A stretch of DNA of 64,000 nucleotides from Lentibacillus siamensis (GTDB lineage Bacteria; Bacillota; Bacilli; Bacillales; Amphibacillaceae): NCBI RefSeq assembly GCF_039522605.1, contig NZ_BAAADS010000025.1:537886-601885 (forward strand). Reading direction: 5' to 3'. The translations under genes and the position numbers were made by a program. This document shows positions 8,719-16,450 of the stretch, in pieces (positions within the stretch are counted from its first letter, which is position 1; each line of letters opens with the position of its first letter). Below the pieces are notes generated by a model that did not search any database, had not been told where the DNA came from, and saw nothing but the letters and a program-made list of their open reading frames with translations.

Positions 8719-11526
8719 CTATAACCCTAAGCGTATACATGCATTATCAAAATACATGAGCAACTTATCATCCTCTTGAATAATTTTCTCTGGCAGACGT
8801 TCTCCTACCTTTACAATCTTTTCAAAATCCTTATCACCGTAAGCCTTCTTGAATCCAGCACGAACAGCTTCTGTACGGAATTGTTTCAATTTCTTTTTAT
8901 TTCCTTCTAATTGTTCAAGGTAACCTTCAAACTCACGTAAGAGTGATTTTTCACGTAATTTTTCTAAATCCGCTTGTTTGGTCGGATCAGGCACATACCA
9001 ACGATTTTTGGCTTTTTCAATCGCCTTTTGATCAATCGACTCTAAACCTCTTAAATCCTTATAATTTCTCCGCAAATAAGCCATTATTTGGTCTGGGACC
9101 GATCCATCTCCTTCATAAACCAAGAAATTCTGGTACAATAATTCGTCCAATTCAGGCAGTAATTCATGTTTGGCTATATGTTGAATTTCCTTCATGAAGG
9201 TTGGCTGAATATCCTGACGGGTTTGCGGCTTCTTCATAAATTGTTGACGAATCCATTCAATAGCACTACTTTCGTCAGAAACAAAGAGGCTCATTTGTGC
9301 AAAATCTTTTATTAGAGTCCTTTTTTTGTCATATTCTGCTACCTGATTTTCTAAAAAGGCCATACCCTCTCTCATAGGAAACTTCTCAGATACCATTGCT
9401 TGGAATTCAGATGAAGAAACAGGAACCGGCAACCCTCTTTGTACATAATAAGCCACCATTCTATCGAATAAAACTCTTGGAGTACGCTCTACTATTAATT
9501 CAGCCTGTTTATTTTTCCCAATAAAAACTGGTAATTGTTCAAGATGTTCACTAACAAAAATCAAGATAGATTCAGGGCGATTCCTTTCTATATAAATTTT
9601 ATTTAATAATTCGGTATCTGGCTTATAAACCGAAATAATTAAGTCCTGTTTCACTGCGGTTGTTCCAGTAATTGCCTTAAAACCACCTTGTTTTTTATCA
9701 AGGGCAGCGACGTTAGCAACAATAAAACCTGCTTCAGTTAATGCAGTTTGAATACTATTCCATACCGATGCATTAGTATTAGAAAACTCAACAGTCATCC
9801 ACCTATTAGGCTTTAAGATCCTAAAAGCCTCACGAAAACATGCCAACATTAGTTCCTTATATTCCTCAATCCCTTTACCCTGAGTTTTATTCTCAATTGC
9901 TTCTCGTTTATTATTAGTCCAAACTCTTAACCATGATTCCCATAAAAAATTTAGCTCTGAATAATTTATATTGGAACCGAATGGAGGATCTAAAAATATA
10001 TAATCAACACTGTTGTCTACCATGCTTTGACTTTCTGCAGATGAAGTATTAATAATAACTTCACCATAATTTTTTTGATAGGAAAAAATAGATTTATAAG
10101 CTCTAGCCCTGTCTTTTACTAATTCAATAATTGAAGTTTCAATAGGTAGTGAGGAAACATATAAGGTTCCTTTTTGTTCACCTGGATTCCAACCACCACC
10201 ACCGAAGAAAAAGTTTTTGAGATGTATTCTATTCATTTTGGATGCACGATTTGATATTCCCGTTAAAATAAAGTTTAAATCAGGGTCTTCCTTACAAAGC
10301 GAAGATAACATTGAAAGAGCAAGCAAATTCCTTTTTGTATAAAAATGATGAATTCGATTTATACCATGCGATATACCAGGTTGGTTAGTATTAAAACCAT
10401 CCGGTAACAAATTATTAGGATATTGAAAATCCATTAATTCATCTTCAATTTTTTTTAGAATTTCAAGATCATTTTCATCAGGATTTTTTTGGTATCGCTT
10501 TTTTTTATATGTATAGCTAATAAGTACAGGAACCTGTTTTACTTTTTTAAAAGGTTTAAGCGTACTTACATCCAACTCAGTCTCCCATTTCTTCTCTAAT
10601 TTTCTTTTAGTTACAATTGAACTGCACGTGGGGCAAAAGAATTCATCCAAGGCCTTTCCCGCTTCTTTACTTACAGCACTGTTCCAATATATAATGTCAT
10701 TACTACAGTTTGGGCATATAAAGACATCGGACCAAACTACCGAATTAATTGTTCCCATACCCTCGTTATTATGTTTAGTTTGGTACATCCAACCATATTT
10801 TTTTTCTAATTCATCTACAATTTCTTTTAGTTTTCTTTCAAAAGTTAGGTAATTTATAGGTGCATTATAATTTCTAGATATAAAGGTAGCAGCAGGAGCT
10901 AAATCACTAAGAACAGCTTTTCTTTTCCCAACAGTTGAAAATTCTTCCCAATCGTACTTTCCATCTTCTAATTCGATCTTTTTTAAAACTTTACCATTTT
11001 GAACTTTGTATCCTAAAGATTCAACTTCCTCTTTTTTGTTACAAAATTGTGCAGCTACCCCTGTCATACCCGTACCACTAAAACCATCAAAAACAATATC
11101 TCCAGGTTGTGTGTAATGTAAAATAAAGTGCATAATAGCTTTATGAGGAACTTTAGTATGATATGTATGTGCCCGATAAATAGAATTACTTTTACCCTCT
11201 CTAACATCAGAAGCAAATGGTTCACGGTGGTATTTAGTTATTTTTTTTTCCTTAATCCCCTCCCAATGTTTAATAAATTCATTTACCCAAGGATTAGGAC
11301 ATGCAGTATAATAAGGAGGATCCGACATAGCAATAATATCTTCATCTTCCCCAATAGGGAATCCTTCTATTTTTTTCAACTCCGGCAATTTCATTCTCAA
11401 TTCATTCCGAAAATATTCACGTCGTTCATCATCATTTCTAAAAGTCATACCTAAGCAGACAACAGGCTCGTTTTCTGCATTAGATTTTTCTTCTTCAAAT
11501 GAAAGTTGTTCCTTCTCATTTGCCAT
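8719..11526 (-). CDS. pglXI: PglX-type site-specific DNA methyltransferase of BREX type 3
   Basis: 935 residues, ATG at 11526 with AGGAGG ahead of it. The protein has DPPYY at residues 69-73, then the cofactor-binding FDGFSGTGMTG at about 146-156, the order of motifs IV and I seen in beta-type amino-methyltransferases. A zinc ribbon with two CPxC pairs lies near 270-310. A second DPPFGSNINYSEL motif lies near 512 and resembles the catalytic motif of COG1743-type methylases. The C-terminal 350 residues probably contact DNA or partners. In BREX this enzyme marks host DNA at a non-palindromic site, usually as N6-methyladenine. It lies between brxC and pglZ in one operon. Which DPP motif is catalytic is open. 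Confidence 0.85.
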   Translation of the reverse strand: MANEKEQLSFEEEKSNAENEPVVCLGMTFRNDDERREYFRNELRMKLPELKKIEGFPIGEDEDIIAMSDPPYYTACPNPWVNEFIKHWEGIKEKKITKYHREPFASDVREGKSNSIYRAHTYHTKVPHKAIMHFILHYTQPGDIVFDGFSGTGMTGVAAQFCNKKEEVESLGYKVQNGKVLKKIELEDGKYDWEEFSTVGKRKAVLSDLAPAATFISRNYNAPINYLTFERKLKEIVDELEKKYGWMYQTKHNNEGMGTINSVVWSDVFICPNCSNDIIYWNSAVSKEAGKALDEFFCPTCSSIVTKRKLEKKWETELDVSTLKPFKKVKQVPVLISYTYKKKRYQKNPDENDLEILKKIEDELMDFQYPNNLLPDGFNTNQPGISHGINRIHHFYTKRNLLALSMLSSLCKEDPDLNFILTGISNRASKMNRIHLKNFFFGGGGWNPGEQKGTLYVSSLPIETSIIELVKDRARAYKSIFSYQKNYGEVIINTSSAESQSMVDNSVDYIFLDPPFGSNINYSELNFLWESWLRVWTNNKREAIENKTQGKGIEEYKELMLACFREAFRILKPNRWMTVEFSNTNASVWNSIQTALTEAGFIVANVAALDKKQGGFKAITGTTAVKQDLIISVYKPDTELLNKIYIERNRPESILIFVSEHLEQLPVFIGKNKQAELIVERTPRVLFDRMVAYYVQRGLPVPVSSSEFQAMVSEKFPMREGMAFLENQVAEYDKKRTLIKDFAQMSLFVSDESSAIEWIRQQFMKKPQTRQDIQPTFMKEIQHIAKHELLPELDELLYQNFLVYEGDGSVPDQIMAYLRRNYKDLRGLESIDQKAIEKAKNRWYVPDPTKQADLEKLREKSLLREFEGYLEQLEGNKKKLKQFRTEAVRAGFKKAYGDKDFEKIVKVGERLPEKIIQEDDKLLMYFDNACIRLGL

Positions 11527-11541
11527 AATATGTTCCTCCTA

Positions 11542-14500
11542 CTATTTTTTAACCGTTAACCGCACACGTTCTTGGTCATTGTTACCAACAAGTGCTCGTA
11601 GTAGCTTGTCTAAGTTTTCTCGTGCTTCTTTTACGGTAATTGGATTTCCATCACCGAACATTTTCTTTAACTGCTCTAGCTCTACTTGTTCTTGGTGTAT
11701 ACCTTTAAGCACTTTATTAATAGCATTAATAAGTTTGATTGGTATTGGAAAAGTGAACACTTGCTTATTAATGAAATTATTTACTAACTGTTCTTCTTCT
11801 TCCTCCAGCAAATTAATGCTTTCCTTAACAGCTGGATCGTTAAAGTTCGTTAATAATGTTTCGGTCCAGGTGTCTAATAGCCCTTGTAATTCTTCTTCAA
11901 GCTCAGATAATGACAACTTCTGTTTTAATTGCTCTTCTCTTGGGTTAAAGTGACACTCTGGACATTCCGGTGAATGTTGCAATTTATCTGCAGTTAGATG
12001 ATAACAAACGTTCAATGTTTTTACTTTATCTTGCCATTCCTTAAAAACTTCATTTGGTAATAATTCAATTTTTGTAGCTAATAAGTTTAAAGCATCAAAA
12101 CGTTCATCCTGTAATAATTGTGATTTCTTTTTGCTTTCCGTTGCATTCAAGCGCATTTGTTGATGTAATGACAAATAATAATCAATATAAATCCTTTTCA
12201 GTCGGGCTAACTCTTGAATCTCATTTGTACAATCTTCATCGTTTTTTAATGCAATGCTTAAATTATCCAATGCAACACTTACTTCATCAATCCAGTCATT
12301 GCTTGGAGAAACGACAAATTTTGCTTTGACAAGATAGTCTGCCACTTTTGTATATTCATTAATTTTCTTTTGCAGATTTTCTAATGTAACTAAAAGATCA
12401 AGATTTTCTTTTTCCTGATTAATACGATCCAGACCAAACTTTAGGTTCATCATTTTCGCACGCGTATTATAAACCTGTAATCCCTGCAAGAATTCATTCA
12501 GACTAGAAAGTTTTTTCTCTTTTTCTTTAATCTCTTCTGGTGTAAACAGTGGTCCATCCCATACTTGAAACTTAGTCCCTATGTTAGCCAACATCTCCAC
12601 TGTTTGACTTGTTGCTTTTTTCGCTCCAGCAACAATTTGTTTGATGGCAAAATCGACCTTCTCTTGATTTGAAAAGTCAATTTTAATGGTATCAAATAAA
12701 TCCATTAATGCTTGTACTTCGCGTACAGGCAATCCAGTTGGCTTTTTGATATGGCTAAAATAAGTTATATCCTGAATAGGTAGTCGAACAAATTCATTAA
12801 AATTCATAGCCTCATACTGTGTGCCATCGATCGTAACAACAATTTGACCATCCTGAATAAGCGCACCAAGAATTACAACAAGTAATTCAGGCTCCATTGC
12901 AAACTTTTGTGTTCGTCGTTGATCAGGCGTTCCTTGGGAAGTATTAATTACTTCAATCAATTCATTCTGATTCAATACTTGACCATTTTCCTTGCTATCA
13001 AGCAAATCTGTTACCCATTTCGCATATCCTGAATTTTTTGTTGTCGGATTTCCCTGTTGATCAACTAGAAGTAACCCATCAAGAACCGCTTTACCTTGAT
13101 TCGTCATCTTACCATTTAAATAATTCAGCGCATCTTTTACATACGTATCCATATTTTTTCTGGTTAAAAAGGAGCTATCTAGCTTACGGAAAGAAGGATA
13201 TTCATCATATTTCACTTCAAACCATTGTGATAGTAAATCTTGTGCAACGGAATCAACAAGTTCAACTAATGTATCAGGGTTACTTGGTAAAAACATTCCG
13301 TGTTCTAATACACCGGCCTTATTTCCTTTATAAACAATTTCATATGCATCAACGAAATTTTCTTTAATCCATTTGACAAGCTTCTTTTTATATTCATCCA
13401 TTTTTGGTTTATACAACTGTTTATTAGTGGTTGTATCACCATACATTTCACCTGCTCCACCATATAAACGCAACAATTGAATGAACGAATCATTCTTTTT
13501 CTTAAGTCGGAAGAATACTTCATCTTCTTTCTGTTCATCTTTAAACTTTGGCTCTTCAAATGGTTGAAGCATATAAATATAGAAGTCCCTTTCTGGCTGT
13601 GCAGTTGACCGCTCATTCGGTGCGCCAAAAAACAAATACCCTTCACGTTTTACACGTCGGTCCATCCACGGAATTTCGTGAAGCCAAATTTTGTATCCAA
13701 ATACATAAGCAGACGTTTCTGAGACTTCTGTTGCTTGTTTCAACACTTCGAAGTAATAGCTATCCAATTGATTATCCGATAACCCTTCTCCGCGTTTTTG
13801 GATTAATTCATCGACGGGAATAGATTCATCTATATTGATGTAATATTGGCCATTGTCATTATTTAAAGAAATAAATTGAAAACTTGCCGCATTTCGTAAG
13901 TCTTTCATTGCCGCTTCGATTGTTGTCTGCAGAAATTCAGCAGCATCGTCTTCAAAATCAAGCAATGTTGGTAAACTCAAGAATAGTTTGTCTCGAAGTG
14001 TGTCAGAATTTAATCCTATAGGTGTCTTCAAATCCTCTGTCGTTAAACGAAAGACTGCCAAAGCATTCACCATCTGTGTAGCGATTGATTTATACTGTCG
14101 CTTCACACCGGATTGAATCGTTCCTTTTAACGTTTCAACTTTATCCATTATCGCTTTTACACGATCATCTGAACGTAGGGCGGAATCCTCTTCAATGTAT
14201 GTCCAATATCGATCAAACGAGATCAATCCCGTTGCATCTTCTGGCACTTCTTCAGATAGCAACTTATTAATTTCACCTGTAATTGTCGAGAGTGCTACCC
14301 GCTTTTCACCAATATGAACCTTCTCAAACATTTCTAAGTAAGCAGGGTGAATCGGAAATAAGTTTACAAATGTTTCCATATCCTCTGTTAGGCCGCTGTA
14401 TAACTTTTTAAATTTACTTAAGTGCTCACGAATCAATGCTTTCTGCTCATCATTTTTCTTCAACAGACGTTCAGAAACAACAAAAGCAATATCTTCACGA

Positions 14501-15243
14501 ACAATGCGTGTCTCTTTAAAACGCTCTTTAACACGACGCAAAGAATCCGCTACGAAATTAAACCTTTGATTTTCAAACAACATTTCCTGCACACCGGAAA
14601 CAAAGCGAAAACGAGTGCTATTACACACTTCTCCAATTTCGCGTAAAAAGCCTAAATCAAGCGTTAATTCCTGTTCATTTCTTCCACGTAAATAGTCAAG
14701 AAGCTCATCTATAACAAGTAATAGGCCTTTATCCGGATATTGTTCATGAAATAATTCCATCATTTCAAACAACATGTCTTTATTATTTGTCACTTGATCA
14801 GCTGAGGGAAAAGAGTATTCAAGGCCCATATTCGCTAACCCTTTTTCCAATTGACGACAAATTATTTCGCGCAAAGGCATGGTCACAGCACCAAATTCTG
14901 CACGAATCACTTGGAATTTACCTTCTATTTCTTTTGCTTTTTCAGCCACCTGTTCATGACGCAAATGTTTACTTGCACCAGGCTGTTCAGCAATTGTAGA
15001 AACCACACTCATTAAATGGGATTTACCAGAGCCATAATTCCCGACAATCAACAACCCTTTGTTATCAACCATACGATCAAATTGAAGATTTTCCATTATA
15101 TCATTAATTAATTTATCGGCCATATTGTCTGAAATCACATACGTGTTTAATAATGAAATTGCGCGATCTTTATCATCTGCTTCCCGTAGCTTAACAACGG
15201 ATTCAACAGGATCAAATGAGATTAACTCATCATAACGTAGCAT
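11542..15243 (-). CDS. brxC: BrxC/PglY-type large P-loop ATPase of BREX
   Basis: 1233 residues, ATG at 15243 with GAGGGA in front. The Walker A motif is GNYGSGKSH near residue 70, and a Walker B-like LLLVIDELLDYL is near 185, as in the DUF6079 family of BREX ATPases. The rest is largely helical, with coiled-coil stretches near 960-1030 and a single CPEC pair near 1100. BrxC is the largest common BREX protein and is thought to act as an ATP-dependent core that recruits the methyltransferase and PglZ. It starts 19 bases after brxF and ends 15 bases before the methyltransferase gene, so all are cotranscribed. Confidence 0.85.
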   Translation of the reverse strand: MLRYDELISFDPVESVVKLREADDKDRAISLLNTYVISDNMADKLINDIMENLQFDRMVDNKGLLIVGNYGSGKSHLMSVVSTIAEQPGASKHLRHEQVAEKAKEIEGKFQVIRAEFGAVTMPLREIICRQLEKGLANMGLEYSFPSADQVTNNKDMLFEMMELFHEQYPDKGLLLVIDELLDYLRGRNEQELTLDLGFLREIGEVCNSTRFRFVSGVQEMLFENQRFNFVADSLRRVKERFKETRIVREDIAFVVSERLLKKNDEQKALIREHLSKFKKLYSGLTEDMETFVNLFPIHPAYLEMFEKVHIGEKRVALSTITGEINKLLSEEVPEDATGLISFDRYWTYIEEDSALRSDDRVKAIMDKVETLKGTIQSGVKRQYKSIATQMVNALAVFRLTTEDLKTPIGLNSDTLRDKLFLSLPTLLDFEDDAAEFLQTTIEAAMKDLRNAASFQFISLNNDNGQYYINIDESIPVDELIQKRGEGLSDNQLDSYYFEVLKQATEVSETSAYVFGYKIWLHEIPWMDRRVKREGYLFFGAPNERSTAQPERDFYIYMLQPFEEPKFKDEQKEDEVFFRLKKKNDSFIQLLRLYGGAGEMYGDTTTNKQLYKPKMDEYKKKLVKWIKENFVDAYEIVYKGNKAGVLEHGMFLPSNPDTLVELVDSVAQDLLSQWFEVKYDEYPSFRKLDSSFLTRKNMDTYVKDALNYLNGKMTNQGKAVLDGLLLVDQQGNPTTKNSGYAKWVTDLLDSKENGQVLNQNELIEVINTSQGTPDQRRTQKFAMEPELLVVILGALIQDGQIVVTIDGTQYEAMNFNEFVRLPIQDITYFSHIKKPTGLPVREVQALMDLFDTIKIDFSNQEKVDFAIKQIVAGAKKATSQTVEMLANIGTKFQVWDGPLFTPEEIKEKEKKLSSLNEFLQGLQVYNTRAKMMNLKFGLDRINQEKENLDLLVTLENLQKKINEYTKVADYLVKAKFVVSPSNDWIDEVSVALDNLSIALKNDEDCTNEIQELARLKRIYIDYYLSLHQQMRLNATESKKKSQLLQDERFDALNLLATKIELLPNEVFKEWQDKVKTLNVCYHLTADKLQHSPECPECHFNPREEQLKQKLSLSELEEELQGLLDTWTETLLTNFNDPAVKESINLLEEEEEQLVNNFINKQVFTFPIPIKLINAINKVLKGIHQEQVELEQLKKMFGDGNPITVKEARENLDKLLRALVGNNDQERVRLTVKK

Positions 15244-15262
15244 GTCACTTCCCTCATTTCAA

Positions 15263-15703
15263 TTATTTTAGAAAGACTTTCCCTTCAAATTCATTGCAAG
15301 TAAAATATTCGGGATGACCATATTCAGCATAAACCAATCGGCCATCTTCATATTTACCTGGCCACTCCACAATAAGCTTATAGTTCTTACTAATATTTTC
15401 TAGTAAACGAACGGGATGTACCTGAAGTACAGGATCAAAAAGGATATCTATATGTTGGAGTAAATATGTTTGATTTGTATCAATAATTACATTCTGAAGT
15501 ATGTCCTCAACATGTAATGGATAATTTTTTTGCGATATATGAATCAATTCCTCACTTAACACAAGATTCACGTTTATCTTCTCAAAACTATCAGTGATTG
15601 GTATGTTTGAATCAAATTGATAGTTTCTATTACATAAAAAAATTAGTTTGTGCCATCGTCTTCCCAATTGTTGAATTTCATTCTTTACACTGGATACACT
15701 CAC
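15263..15703 (-). CDS. brxF: BrxF-like small protein, first gene of the BREX operon
   Basis: 146 residues from a GTG at 15703, supported by AAGGGTG seven bases upstream. The C-terminal half has the features I associate with BrxF of BREX type 3: HIDILFDPVLQVHPVRLL, then LIVEWPGKY, and finally YAEYGHPEY. BrxF is annotated as a small P-loop protein. Here the N-terminal region (KLIFLCNRN) has no obvious GxxxxGK[ST] motif, so nucleotide binding may be lost or divergent. Being first in the operon, it defines the system as type 3 together with the BrxHII-like helicase. Its biochemical role is not known to me. Confidence 0.75.
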   Translation of the reverse strand: MSVSSVKNEIQQLGRRWHKLIFLCNRNYQFDSNIPITDSFEKINVNLVLSEELIHISQKNYPLHVEDILQNVIIDTNQTYLLQHIDILFDPVLQVHPVRLLENISKNYKLIVEWPGKYEDGRLVYAEYGHPEYFTCNEFEGKVFLK

Positions 15704-15762
15704 GTGACAACACCCTTTTTCTTTTAATTATTTCATTTTCAGTGGTTCGTCTAATATCGTCT

Positions 15763-15788
15763 TTGTTTAACAATTGTTGATAAAACAA
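15763..15788. promoter_or_regulatory. Dyad upstream of the BREX operon
   Basis: TTGTTT, AACAATTGTT and AAACAA form an imperfect palindrome about 60-85 bases ahead of brxF. The 319-base gap 15704-16022 is otherwise AT-rich and must hold the divergent promoters of brxF and the NUDIX gene. A second partial dyad (AGGT..CAATTG / CAATTGACCT) lies at 15813-15841. These could bind a regulator of the defence operon. No regulator gene is adjacent and I cannot assign -10/-35 boxes with confidence. Confidence 0.3.
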
Positions 15789-16022
15789 TTCTATCATTAA
15801 CCTCAGAGAAATTTAAGGTTGCAATTGCTTCCAATTGACCTGAAAAATAAACCAAAAAAGCCGCCTCCAAAAATAATTTCATACATTATCTTACAACAAA
15901 ACAAATACAAAAATATGTATACCTCTAAATATAATGGTAAACCTGTAAATCTTTATCAGTATTAAACTCATGTCAAACTCTTCACCACTATGGTAAGATA
16001 ATCAACAGAAAGGAGTATTCCC

Positions 16023-16418
16023 ATGAAAAAAACAGTAAAAGTAGTCGCAGCTATTATCGAAAATGAAAACAATGAAATACTCTGCGCCCTCCGCTCCCCA
16101 GAAATGTCAATCCCTAACATGTGGGAGTTTCCTGGTGGAAAAGTAGAAGAAGGTGAAGACTTACATACCGCATTAGAACGTGAAATCACAGAAGAGTTCG
16201 CATGTACAATCAAAGCATCTGAAATATTTAATGAAAATGTTCATGAGTATAATGCCTTCATTATCAATCTTATAGCCCTTAAAGCTAAACTCATAGATGG
16301 TGAACCAAACCTAAGTGAACATTCCAAATTTATTTGGCTAAAGAGAGAAAACCTACAATCACTAGTTTGGGCACCTGCCGACGTCCCGGCAGTGGAACAG
16401 CTTGTTACAGAGGTATAG
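16023..16418 (+). CDS. NUDIX hydrolase, MutT-like
   Basis: 131 residues, ATG at 16023 with AAAGGAG nine bases upstream. The NUDIX box is clear: GGKVEEGEDLHTALEREITEEF near residues 38-60 follows the G(x5)E(x7)REUxEE pattern. The opening VVAAIIENENNEILCALR and the WEFPGG motif are those of MutT and related (d)CTP/8-oxo-dGTP pyrophosphatases. It would hydrolyse a nucleoside diphosphate linked to another moiety. It is divergent from the BREX operon and convergent with the PLD-helicase-DUF3427 gene, whose family is often found beside or fused to NUDIX domains. A joint function with that helicase is inference. Confidence 0.88.
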   Translation: MKKTVKVVAAIIENENNEILCALRSPEMSIPNMWEFPGGKVEEGEDLHTALEREITEEFACTIKASEIFNENVHEYNAFIINLIALKAKLIDGEPNLSEHSKFIWLKRENLQSLVWAPADVPAVEQLVTEV

Positions 16419-16450
16419 ACTTCTTCAAATGGAAGAAGCCTATACTTTTT
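16414..16450. terminator. Shared terminator between convergent genes
   Basis: TATAG.CTTCTTC pairs with GAAGAAG.CTATA across a 4-base loop, followed by CTTTTTCT. The hairpin contains the stop codon of the NUDIX gene on one strand and that of the PLD-helicase gene on the other, so it can terminate both. Confidence 0.7.

Noticed and set aside
1..15703. DISARM system
   Set aside because: The SNF2 helicase and methyltransferase could suggest it, but PglZ, BrxC and BrxF are BREX-specific and no DrmB (DUF1998) or DrmC is visible.
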